In this document: one piece after another, positions 1 through 6,958 of the stretch
Numbering within the stretch: position 1 is the stretch's first letter
Layout: each line of letters opens with the position of its first letter
Origin: an uncultured Candidatus Thioglobus sp.
Lineage (GTDB): Bacteria > Pseudomonadota > Gammaproteobacteria > PS1 > Pseudothioglobaceae
Reading direction: 5' to 3'
Assembly (NCBI GenBank): GCA_900180385.1
Contig: FXLX01000012.1
Location: forward strand, 1 to 52,315
DNA: 52,315 nucleotides
The notes under the pieces: generated by a model
The model's input: the letters and a program-made list of their open reading frames with translations, nothing else
Databases searched by the model: none
Told to the model about the DNA's origin: nothing
Position numbers and translations under genes: made by a program

Positions 1-31
1 AGCCTCTTTTTTATGCTGGAGAATTGGTCAG

Positions 32-130
32 GTCGAACGCTATGTTCGAAGGTGCTTCGCACCAAGAAGATAGTGTTAGACCGCAGGTCAACTCCACCGT
101 TCACACGGCGCGAAGCGCCGTGTGAACGCC
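32..130. repeat. Palindrome-rich segment, possible further attC remnant
   Basis: No gene is visible in bases 1-207. The stretch holds a perfect stem of about 14 bp at 98-111 pairing with 115-128 around a GAA loop, a 5-bp stem at 50-62 (GGTGC/GCACC), and a TCGAAC/TTCGA pair near 34-50. A perfect GTTRRRY match (GTTAGAC) lies at 74-80 on the plus strand. This resembles integron recombination-site architecture, but I cannot pair the arms into one convincing attC. It may be two truncated sites or a gene-less cassette. Confidence 0.4.
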
Positions 131-132
131 TA

Positions 133-211
133 GCATAACTTGACGGTTTTACACAGAGCAGAACGAAGTGACGCGGCGTGTAAAACCGGTCAACGTTAAT
201 GCACTTGTTAT
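133..211 (-). other. attC-like integron recombination site
   Basis: Read on the minus strand, this follows directly on the stop codon of the histidine phosphatase gene. The two ends pair as a long stem: plus-strand 133-154 and 178-201 are complementary through GGTTTTACAC/GTGTAAAACC. Next to this are the TTGAC and TTGACC boxes, where one arm has a single extra C. Each arm ends in an AAC core (GCATAAC on one side, CATTAAC on the other). A single unpaired base in one L box is the hallmark of attC sites, which are recombined as folded single strands by IntI. Confidence 0.8.
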
Positions 212-774
212 GTTTTTTTACACTCATAAACACCCATGCTCCAATGCTTTGAGCCTGGGTTCTTTGGACCAGACCAACCTGACCTTCTTAGCTCATTAGC
301 TAAAATACGATTATAAACGCCATGCCCTACAAATAATACGCTTTCATAGTCATGGGCTATTTCCGTAAGTTTTTTAACCGCTTCTATTGCCCTTATTTTT
401 GCTTCTTTAAATGATTCAGAATTCCTAGAATAACCCAGCAACCAGAGCACCCTAAATGTAACTGCCCATATTTTGGGTGATAATTTCAATGTCTGCCAAT
501 TAGCGACGGGTAAACCTGCCTCATTAAATACTGCATTAGACAAAACAATATCTCCCGCATTTAATGCTTTTGCAGATTCTATTGATCTCGGTAAGTCACT
601 GCAAACGATAGCGTTACATTCATTGGCGCAACTAAATGCTTGCGTGGTTGGTTTAGATGATGGACTTAAGCCAGAGGTATTATATTCTTGCACCCATTCG
701 TAAAATGCAGATGCACTTAGTTTTTTTAATGACGGAATAATAGGTTTCCCGTGTCTAAGCAGAGTAATTTTCAT
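208..774 (-). CDS. Histidine phosphatase family protein (integron cassette gene)
   Basis: A 188-residue protein of the histidine phosphatase (phosphoglycerate-mutase-like) superfamily. The catalytic RHG motif (LLRHGKP) lies at residues 5-11 and the second conserved histidine is in VGHG near residue 151. These are the phospho-accepting and partner histidines of the family. I place the start at 774, after an AGGA-like ribosome site. A longer frame reaching 861 would run through the attC-like hairpin and is unlikely. The gene lies between two attC-like sites, so it is a single-gene cassette. The substrate is unknown. The protein is shorter than typical cofactor-dependent mutases and closer in size to SixA or CobC-like phosphatases. 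No transmembrane segment or signal peptide is visible. Confidence 0.85.
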   Translation of the reverse strand: MKITLLRHGKPIIPSLKKLSASAFYEWVQEYNTSGLSPSSKPTTQAFSCANECNAIVCSDLPRSIESAKALNAGDIVLSNAVFNEAGLPVANWQTLKLSPKIWAVTFRVLWLLGYSRNSESFKEAKIRAIEAVKKLTEIAHDYESVLFVGHGVYNRILANELRRSGWSGPKNPGSKHWSMGVYECKKT

Positions 775-789
775 TTGTTTCCTTTTTAA

Positions 790-935
790 ACATAACGCTT
801 TGCTAAGCGGCAGACAAAGTGATGGGCTTTTTGTGCGAGAGAGAGCGAAGCGAATGCACAAAAAGACCGGCAGTTTGGCTGTCCAGTGGAGGCGCGTCTT
901 TTTGCGCCTGAACGATGCTTGAGCAACTTGTTATA
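790..935 (-). other. attC-like integron recombination site
   Basis: The segment lies between the RidA-like stop codon (931-933) and the histidine phosphatase start. The outer arms (plus-strand 791-808 and about 917-934) pair through ATAAC core boxes and TTGCTAAGC versus TTGCTCAAGC, with one extra C in one arm. That is the textbook attC extrahelical base. Inner stems are also visible: CTTTTTGTGC with GCACAAAAAG (827-836 with 857-866), and GGCGC with GCGCC (near 890-908). At about 146 bp it falls in the length range of longer attC sites. Boundaries are inferred from the core boxes. Confidence 0.87.
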
Positions 936-1314
936 CATTTAGCCTAGCAGTTACTTCGATTTCTAATTTCATGTTTTCGTCCAGCAAACCTGCTTCAAAC
1001 ATAGTGGCAGCAGGCTTAGCATTACCTAAGTATTTCTTGAAAATTGGGCAGCATGACTCGAAATCGCGCTTATCTGGGAAAATATAGCGAACTCTTACTA
1101 CATTTTTTAGATTACTACCTGCTTCAATAAGTGCCTGCTCAATATTTTTGAAGCATTGATCGGCCTGTTCCACAACGTTACTAGAAATAGACATAGTTTC
1201 GTAATTAAATCCTGTGGTTCCTGAAACAAAAACATAGTCTCCATCTGCCACTGCACGAGAGTAACCAATGTTTGATTCAAATTTAGAGCCACTGGAAATA
1301 TATTTACGATTCAT
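931..1314 (-). CDS. RidA/YjgF/UK114 family protein (integron cassette gene)
   Basis: A 127-residue protein with the Rid-fold signature: DYVFVSGTTGF near residues 27-37, a central helix EQADQCFKNIEQALIEAG, and a C-terminal LEIEVTA strand. The position of the conserved arginine of the archetypal RidA imine deaminase (the PARS region) reads PAAT here. The protein therefore probably belongs to one of the Rid subgroups without that residue, and imine deaminase activity should not be assumed. The start at 1314 follows an AAGAG ribosome site, 10 bp after the stop of the upstream methyltransferase gene. No attC lies between them, so the two genes probably share one cassette. An attC-like site begins at its stop codon. 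Confidence 0.88.
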   Translation of the reverse strand: MNRKYISSGSKFESNIGYSRAVADGDYVFVSGTTGFNYETMSISSNVVEQADQCFKNIEQALIEAGSNLKNVVRVRYIFPDKRDFESCCPIFKKYLGNAKPAATMFEAGLLDENMKLEIEVTARLNV

Positions 1315-1328
1315 TTAATTACTCTTGT

Positions 1329-2009
1329 TTATACACATTTGACCACCAGCATCTCTGTAGCCCCTTTTTGGAATTCATATTCAACTGGAATAAGTGAAGC
1401 ATTACAACCAGATTTTTTTATAGCAGACATTACTGGCTCTAAGTGAGGTGAAATTTGATTGTTGCTAATTGATAGTAACGGATAAACTCGAACTTCACTG
1501 GCTACGCGGCATAGCTCTCTCATTGACAGGATATGCTGCTCTTGATTGACATGCTCACTGTATAAAAATAAATAATGTGAGCATAGTGCTAACTCAAACT
1601 CTGTATTATTAAATGGTAGTGTTGGTAGTGAAGCATTTATATACCGCCCTGATTTTTTACCTAGCTCATAATCACTTAAAAAGGCTTGCATTGCATCCAT
1701 TCTAACTTGACCCATAGCTTCAACATCAGCGATATTTTTCCAAACATAATCACCCTTGTTTTTAGCCACTTGATCCATTACTTGAGGGTATACCTCGTCA
1801 ATTCTTGAGCGTATTTCTTCGGTACTAAATTGGTATACTGGATCAATGGACACTACATTATTACCAGTTTTGGATAATTCAGCGTTAAAGCAGGCTGGGC
1901 CATCACCACAGCCAAGTATGTTTTTTTTGAGGTCGTTCTCTGATAACGAAAACATTTCCTTATATTCGTTTAATGACCTTCCCCAAGGGACTACTTTTGA
2001 TAATTCCAT
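1329..2009 (-). CDS. Class I SAM-dependent methyltransferase-like protein (integron cassette gene)
   Basis: A 226-residue protein with a recognisable SAM-binding motif I (ILGCGDGPACF, residues 31-41), followed by an acidic residue at the end of strand 2 (VVSIDPVY). An ALCSHYLFLYS stretch lies at the position of motif IV. The C-terminal half has the beta-rich look of small class I methyltransferases. The substrate cannot be predicted. It is the first gene beside the presumed attI site, oriented away from the integrase, as expected of a first cassette. Its stop is 14 bp from the RidA-like start. A GTTATAC core-like sequence about 20 bp upstream of the start (plus-strand 2023-2029) may be the recombined cassette junction. 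Confidence 0.75.
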   Translation of the reverse strand: MELSKVVPWGRSLNEYKEMFSLSENDLKKNILGCGDGPACFNAELSKTGNNVVSIDPVYQFSTEEIRSRIDEVYPQVMDQVAKNKGDYVWKNIADVEAMGQVRMDAMQAFLSDYELGKKSGRYINASLPTLPFNNTEFELALCSHYLFLYSEHVNQEQHILSMRELCRVASEVRVYPLLSISNNQISPHLEPVMSAIKKSGCNASLIPVEYEFQKGATEMLVVKCV

Positions 2010-2110
2010 AAAATTCGACTTTGTGTATAACTATTAGTATAAGGCATTATCGCCCTGATACACTATATTAAAAACAAAATCGGGCATATTCACCCAGTTT
2101 TACTGAAAAA
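2010..2110. other. Presumed attI / cassette junction region
   Basis: This AT-rich gap separates the first cassette gene from the integrase remnant, which is where attI lies in integrons. A GTATAAC core (2023-2029, equal to GTTATAC on the minus strand) resembles a recombination crossover site. Short complementary pieces (ATCGCCC near 2049 and GGGC near 2083) are present but do not form a clear structure. Extent and identity are inferred from position only. Confidence 0.4.
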
Positions 2111-2181
2111 ATTTCTAATAACCTAATATTGGGTATTATGGTAAAAATCGGTTAATTAATTAAATTGAATTTTTAATATTT

Positions 2182-2970
2182 ATGATCATTGTACCTACAA
2201 ATAAAACTTTACTAGAAGAAATGCGGGAATTGCTGCGTAGGCAGGGGTGCGCCTATGCAACTGAAAATACTTACCTAGATTGGGTGAGGCGCTTTGTGAA
2301 ATTTTCAAATGTGCAAAGCAGGATTGAGATGCTTGAAAATGCTGAGCAAAAAAGTTGAAAGGTTTTTAACGAATTTGGCGATTAAACAAAAGGTGGTGCC
2401 GAGTACGCAAAATCAAGCGTTTAATGCTTTGCTCTTTTTACATGAACAAGTACTAGAAATATCCATTAAAAATGAAAACATTCAAGCGCTTCGTGCCAAG
2501 AAGAAAATTCATGTCGCTATCGTACTAACGCAAGAAGAAGTGGCAATCGTTATTCACAATATGAAAGGCGTGTATAGACTAATGCTGTCACTCATGTATG
2601 GTGGTGGATTGCACATTAAAGATATAGATTTTGGCTTTGATAATATTTATATTTTTGACTCAAAATCTCAATCAGATCGCACCCTGCCTTTGCCAAATAA
2701 AATTAAGGATGAGCTTAAACTGCATATAGATGACGTGTGCAGAACACACACTCAAGATTTAAACAAGCTGTTGACAGATCCCACATTAATAAAAAAATAT
2801 CATCGCACACATTTAGGCATTCTTATGCCACTCATTTGCTACAAAATGGGGTTGATATTCGATCCATTCAAGAGTTACTTGGACATAAGGATATTTCCGC
2901 TACGATGATTTACACGCATGTGGTTAAAGAGCTGAATAAGGGTAATATTAAAAGTCCTTTGGATTTTTAA
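2182..2970 (+). pseudogene. Integron integrase (IntI-type tyrosine recombinase), disrupted
   Basis: Three reading-frame pieces add up to a degraded IntI. Frame 1 from ATG 2182 gives an N-terminal SAM-like core-binding domain (TENTYLDWVRRFVKF) and stops at 2356-2358. The next frame continues through VERFLTNLAIKQKV and LMYGGGL to about 2740. The last frame (about 2737-2970) carries [18 protein letters not shown] and MIYTHV, ending in a KSPLDF tail as in IntI proteins. The first frameshift fits one extra A in the A6 run at 2347-2352. The box I region is shortened by about 8 codons, so the catalytic Arg is missing. A larger deletion removes roughly 60 codons that would include the IntI-specific insertion. 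The box II His-Arg, the later His and the Tyr nucleophile survive, but the protein cannot be functional. Confidence 0.88.
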
Positions 2971-3174
2971 AAATTTAGGAGATAATAAAAATCAGATGAG
3001 AATACTCAGGTGCAGGCCTTGCTTGCACCTATAAACGGCCAATTTAGGCAATAAAATCAGTGTTTTTATGAGTTTTAGGACTGTTTATATTTAATTTATT
3101 GAAATAAATTGAACATAAATAAAAATTTCCGAAATTTTAACAATGGGCTATTTTTTAAAATTTTATCAGGTTAA
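2971..3174. other. Intergenic gap after integrase remnant
   Basis: I see no gene here. One small inverted repeat, AGGTGCA with TGCACCT around a 9-base loop (about 3009-3031), has no following T-run and is not a convincing terminator. The remainder is very AT-rich and probably contains the promoter of the downstream metallopeptidase gene. Confidence 0.4.
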
Positions 3175-3834
3175 ATGATGATTATGAATTATCAACTGAT
3201 TCGCTCCAAACGAAAAACATTGAGTTTGCAAATTAACAGCAATGCTGAGTTAATTGTGCGGGCGCCAAATCGATTATCTGTAAAAAAAATAGAGCAATTT
3301 ATTGATGAAAAATCAAATTGGATTAATAAAAAATTCACCACTATCCAAGCTAAAAAACTAAAAAAATCTAGTTATCTAGAAGGTGAAAAATTCTTATATT
3401 TGGGCAATGAATACCCATTAAATCTCAACAATTCTCATGCTAAAGGATTGGCGTTTAATGGCCAAAAATTCAGTCTTAATGCTGGTGGAAAAGAAGAGTT
3501 TTTAGTTTGGTATAAAGCTGCTTTTAAAAAAATCGCCCTACCACGACTTGAATATTACGCCAAAGAAAATAAGCTAATTTATAAACAAGTAAGACTCAAA
3601 GCGCAAAAAACACTTTGGGGTTCTTGTAGTTACGTAAACAACATCAATCTTAATTACTTATTAATTCAAGCACCTATTGGTGTGATTGACTATGTTATTG
3701 TGCATGAGCTTGCGCATATTAAACACAAGAATCATTCCAGAAATTTCTGGAAATTTGTCAATCAAATGCTGCCAAACTATAAAGCCAGCAAACGCTGGCT
3801 TCAAGACAATGGCTACAGGCTAAAAAACCTGTAA
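3175..3834 (+). CDS. YgjP-like metallopeptidase domain protein (DUF45)
   Basis: A 219-residue protein of the DUF45/YgjP family. The zinc-binding motif HELAHIKHKNHSRNFW lies near residues 181-196, preceded by the family's WGSCS box (residues 148-152). The length is usual for the family. E. coli YgjP has been connected to nucleotide hydrolysis, but the fold is that of a gluzincin peptidase, so I give only the family. There is no signal peptide, so it is probably cytoplasmic. Three ATG codons (3175, 3178, 3184) could serve as start. The stop lies 3 bp from the convergent glutaredoxin gene. Confidence 0.9.
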   Translation: MMIMNYQLIRSKRKTLSLQINSNAELIVRAPNRLSVKKIEQFIDEKSNWINKKFTTIQAKKLKKSSYLEGEKFLYLGNEYPLNLNNSHAKGLAFNGQKFSLNAGGKEEFLVWYKAAFKKIALPRLEYYAKENKLIYKQVRLKAQKTLWGSCSYVNNINLNYLLIQAPIGVIDYVIVHELAHIKHKNHSRNFWKFVNQMLPNYKASKRWLQDNGYRLKNL

Positions 3835-3837
3835 AAA

Positions 3838-4170
3838 CTACTTGTCGTTAAACTTTGTTGTTGCCTCTTCCATGGCTGCTTTCAAGGTATCCATTTGAGC
3901 CATTTCAACAATAATATCACCGCCACCAACTAATTCAGAATTAAAGTATATCTGTGGGAAAGTCGGCCAATCTTGAAATGCTGGTAAGTTTTGCATAACT
4001 TCTTGATCTTCAAAAATATTCACATAAGCAAATTCAACACCTGTTGAAGACAAAGTTTGTGCTGCTGTTGCTGAAAAACCACACTGTGGAAATTGTGGCG
4101 TACCTTTCATATAAAGTACAACGGGTGCACTGTCTACTTGTTGTTGGATTCTTTCCATTATGTCCATCAC
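3838..4170 (-). CDS. grxD: Monothiol glutaredoxin, Grx4 type
   Basis: A 110-residue monothiol glutaredoxin. The active-site CGFS motif (PQCGFSATA) is near residues 29-34. The glutathione-binding WPTFPQIY and GGGDI segments are intact. Family members bind a [2Fe-2S] cluster with glutathione at the dimer interface and hand clusters to other proteins with BolA partners. The length matches the E. coli protein. The start could be at 4170 (MMDIM) or one codon later. The gene is convergent with the metallopeptidase gene and appears to stand alone. Confidence 0.95.
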   Translation of the reverse strand: MMDIMERIQQQVDSAPVVLYMKGTPQFPQCGFSATAAQTLSSTGVEFAYVNIFEDQEVMQNLPAFQDWPTFPQIYFNSELVGGGDIIVEMAQMDTLKAAMEEATTKFNDK

Positions 4171-4224
4171 TCACTCCTTTCTTACGTGTATAAAAGCTTA
4201 ATATTTTACTCTTATATTAGTGTT

Positions 4225-4815
4225 TTATTGTTTAATTGCCTGAGCAATTGTATATTTTTGCCCTTGCTTTAATTTTTTATAGTTACCAAAAACAGATTTA
4301 AAATTATCTTTAATAAAATGACGCAATCCATTAATAGTTACAAAGGTGATTTTTCCGCCTGGTTTAAGTGCATCATAAGCATCATATAAAATAATACTAA
4401 GTTGCTCTCTGCCAACTTTAGCAGGTACATTCGATAATACCTGATCAAAATAATTTTGCTTACCAACGGCTGAAAAAGCATCAGATAAATAAGCCTGAGC
4501 ATTATTAATTTGATTAAGCTTGGCATTGATATTTGATAATTCAACTGCAACAAAATCCTTGTCAACCATATGCACTTCACCTTGAGGGCAAGACTTAGCC
4601 ACTGCCAAGCCAATGGGGCCGTAGCCGCAACCCAAATCAAGGCATTTATCTGCGTTAGAAATATCAAGATATTTCATAAATAGAATTGTACCATCGTCAA
4701 TCGCTCTAGGACTAAATACACCCCAGCGTGTTTTTAAGGTTAGACCATAGCCTAATAAATTAGTCTGAATGCTTAGCTCTTGTTTTAATTTTGGAATATC
4801 TTGACGATTAAACAT
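4225..4815 (-). CDS. MTS-domain (RsmC-like) SAM-dependent methyltransferase
   Basis: A 196-residue class I methyltransferase with motif [13 protein letters not shown] (residues 61-72) and an acidic motif II (VHMVDKD). It resembles the C-terminal MTS domain of RsmC/RlmG without the N-terminal half. Such proteins often act on rRNA or other nucleic-acid bases. The catalytic NPP[YF] motif of these N-methyltransferases is replaced by SNVPAKVG (residues 128-135), so the chemistry may differ. The ATG overlaps the last 8 bases of trhO, so the two genes are co-transcribed, which fits an RNA-modification role. The target is not determinable. Confidence 0.8.
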   Translation of the reverse strand: MFNRQDIPKLKQELSIQTNLLGYGLTLKTRWGVFSPRAIDDGTILFMKYLDISNADKCLDLGCGYGPIGLAVAKSCPQGEVHMVDKDFVAVELSNINAKLNQINNAQAYLSDAFSAVGKQNYFDQVLSNVPAKVGREQLSIILYDAYDALKPGGKITFVTINGLRHFIKDNFKSVFGNYKKLKQGQKYTIAQAIKQ

Positions 4816-5770
4816 GGTTATTTTTTATTGATTTTTTCTTGGCTTTAGCAGCAATAATTTGGCTAGCATTATCACCAATATGATCTTCGCCCCTTGCCTT
4901 TGCAAGTTGAACTTGTTTTTCTCTTTCACGATATCGACCGACTTGCTCTTCACTTTTAGATCCGTGACATCGTGGACATGAAACACCTTTCTCATAGTGC
5001 TCATGCTCTTTATCTTGGTTGGTAATCGGGTATCGACAAGCATGGCATTGATCATATTGACCTTGTTCAAGATTATGCTTTACCGCTACTCGCTCATCAA
5101 ATACAAAACATTCCCCCTCCCACATACTGCCCTGTTCAGGTATATCCTCAAGGTATTTAAGAATACCGCCTTGCAAATGATAGACCGTATCAAAACCTTG
5201 AGTTTTTAAATAAGCGGTGGACTTTTCACAACGAATACCGCCCGTACAAAACATGGCTACTTTTTTACCTTTATACTGCTCTAGATTATTTTTAGTATAT
5301 TCTGGGAACTCTCGAAATGTTTCGGTATTTGGATTAACGGCACCTTTAAAGGTGCCTATTTCATATTCATAATCATTTCTTGTGTCGATTAAAATAACAT
5401 CTGGATCACTGATTAATTCATTCCAGTCCTGTGGTGACACATAAGTGCCAACAGATTCTTTAGGGTCAATGCCTGAAACACCTAATGTAACAATTTCCTT
5501 TTTAAGTTTAACCTTGAGACGCTTAAATGGTGTACTTTCACTATGAGAAAATTTAATTTCTAATTGATCAAATCTCCCATTTTTTTCAAGAAATTCTAAA
5601 AACTTACTAATTGATGTCTGCTTTCCAGAAATTGTTCCATTAATGCCCTCTAAGGCCAACAAAATAGTACCTTTTATTTCCAGTTCAACCATGAGCTCGC
5701 GCAAAGGATTTCTAAACTCTTCAAAATTATCCAAACGTACGAACTGATACAAGGCGCAAACTGTAAACAT
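4808..5770 (-). CDS. trhO: tRNA uridine(34) hydroxylase (oxygen-dependent)
   Basis: A protein of about 320 residues matching TrhO (YceA). An N-terminal ferredoxin-like domain is followed by a rhodanese domain with the catalytic Cys in [12 protein letters not shown], then a C-terminal Cys-rich segment (CHACRYP, CPRCHG). TrhO forms 5-hydroxyuridine at the tRNA wobble position using O2. I prefer the ATG at 5770 ([10 protein letters not shown]); a TTG six codons upstream at 5788 is possible. The gene overlaps the downstream methyltransferase gene by 8 bases. It is divergent from the pseudogene of trhP, which encodes the alternative, oxygen-independent enzyme for the same modification. This copy looks intact. 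Confidence 0.93.
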   Translation of the reverse strand: MFTVCALYQFVRLDNFEEFRNPLRELMVELEIKGTILLALEGINGTISGKQTSISKFLEFLEKNGRFDQLEIKFSHSESTPFKRLKVKLKKEIVTLGVSGIDPKESVGTYVSPQDWNELISDPDVILIDTRNDYEYEIGTFKGAVNPNTETFREFPEYTKNNLEQYKGKKVAMFCTGGIRCEKSTAYLKTQGFDTVYHLQGGILKYLEDIPEQGSMWEGECFVFDERVAVKHNLEQGQYDQCHACRYPITNQDKEHEHYEKGVSCPRCHGSKSEEQVGRYREREKQVQLAKARGEDHIGDNASQIIAAKAKKKSIKNNHV

Positions 5771-5851
5771 AGAAGTTCTAACAATCAATTAAATAAATCT
5801 ATTTTACCGTAAAGGTATAATTTCAATATACAAAAAAAGACTACGCCCGTC

Positions 5852-6906
5852 ATGAAAAGACCTGAACTACTACCCCCTTCTGGATCATTCAAACATATGC
5901 GCTATGCTTACGCCGTTTATGCAGGTCAGCCTAGATACTCTCTTAGAGTGCGCAACAATTCCTTTGATTTTGATACCTTAAAACAAGGCATTAGTGAAGC
6001 GCATGAACAAAACAAAAAATTCTTTGTTGCGTCGAATATTATTCCACATAATGCCAAAATAAAAACCTATATGACTGATATTGGGCCCGTTATCGAGCTA
6101 TTTTAACCATCGCAATCCAAACCAAGGTTCACGCACCAACTCTTGTAGATGGAAATACGACGTTAAAGAAGCAAAAGAAACCATTGAAGGCGATATTAAA
6201 GCGGTAGAGATAAAGAATAATCAAAGTCGTCTTACTTGAAGAGGAAGGTCGCCCTGGTGAGCAAATGCCTGCCTATGAAGATGAACATGACACCTATATC
6301 ATGAATTCAAAAGATTTACGCGCAGTTGAGCATATTCACACGCTAACAGCGATGGGTATTGACTCTCTAAAAATTGAAGGCAGAACCAAATCACACTACT
6401 ATGCAGCTAGAACAGCACAAGTATATCGTCAAGCAATTGATGACGCTGTTGTCGGACGTGAATTTAATCCTGATGCTTTTGGTGTGTTGGAAAATTTAGC
6501 CAATCGGGGTTATACCGATGGATTTTATCGTCGTCATCAACCTGAAGAATTACAAACTTATCTTGATAACTATTCTCGCTCCCATAAACAACAAGTTGTT
6601 GGTTAAATTTTAGAATATAAAGATGGAAAAGTGCTAATCGAAGCTAAAAATAAATTTAGCGTTGGAGACTCAGTTGAAGTGATTCTGCCTAGCGGCCGTT
6701 TCAACATTCAAGTCAACTCTATGATTACAGAATTCAATGAAGTTCTAGATGTGGCCAAAGGTAGCGGCTACCGAGTATGGATCCCAATGCCAGAAATCAA
6801 ACCAGAGCTTGGCTTTATTGCTCGTAATTTTGATGAAAAAATTACAATCAAAAATAAAAATATTAAAAAAGATCTTGATCAAAAAATACGTCGCCCTTCT
6901 TGGTAG
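5852..6906 (+). pseudogene. trhP: trhP (yegQ), U32-family tRNA hydroxylation protein, degraded
   Basis: Remains of a TrhP/YegQ gene, normally about 450 codons. The start at 5852 (MKRPELLPPSGS) runs to VYAGQPRYSLRV with about five codons lost, then to PHNAKIKTY, and is cut off at 6106. A region of well over 100 codons is missing, which would include part of the Fe-S cysteine area. A piece near 6107-6237 still reads like the family's NACRWEY segment (with SRTNSCRWKY). The downstream piece (from about 6240) keeps IMNSKDLRAVEHI and KIEGRTKSHYYAARTAQVYR. It is interrupted by an in-frame TAA at 6604-6606, apparently GAA to TAA, before the AKNKFSVGDSVEV domain. Several independent lesions rule out a single sequencing error. 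Confidence 0.9.
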
Positions 6907-6930
6907 TAATCTAGCGCGCTAACGTATAAT
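6900..6930 (+). promoter_or_regulatory. Possible sigma-70 promoter for dxs
   Basis: A perfect TATAAT box lies at 6925-6930, about 29 bp before the dxs start codon. The best upstream box is TTGGTA at 6900-6905, with a long 19-bp spacer. A separate promoter is expected here because the preceding gene is a pseudogene. The -35 assignment is weak. Confidence 0.4.
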
Positions 6931-6958
6931 AACATTCTTTATTACAAGAATTATTAAC

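Larger units (their letters stand above)
1..2970. mobile_element. Decaying chromosomal integron (integrase remnant plus cassette array, left end outside window)
   Basis: The layout matches an integron: an integrase gene (here broken, plus strand) sits back to back with minus-strand genes that are separated by palindromic segments with attC features. The presumed attI junction lies between 2010 and about 2110. Reading away from the integrase, the cassette genes are a methyltransferase plus a RidA-like protein, then the attC-like site at 790-935, then a histidine phosphatase, then the attC-like site at 133-211, then further palindromes down to base 1. The array probably continues beyond the window. 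Cassette genes of these three kinds are plausible integron cargo. Orientation, integrase family signature and two folded attC arms all agree, so I am confident of the class. The exact attI and cassette boundaries are inferred. Confidence 0.85.

Noticed and set aside
775..861. N-terminal extension of the histidine phosphatase
   Set aside because: The extra 29 residues are encoded by the attC hairpin arm, and a ribosome site precedes the internal ATG.
2309..2970. Two separate small genes of 199 and 77 residues
   Set aside because: They are consecutive fragments of one integrase gene in different frames, and their order and motifs match IntI from N- to C-terminus.
3009..3031. Terminator after the integrase remnant
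   Set aside because: The stem is only 7 bp with a 9-base loop and no T-run follows.
6265..6906. Two intact small genes after the trhP start
   Set aside because: Both lie in one frame, split by a single TAA, and match the middle and C-terminal parts of TrhP.
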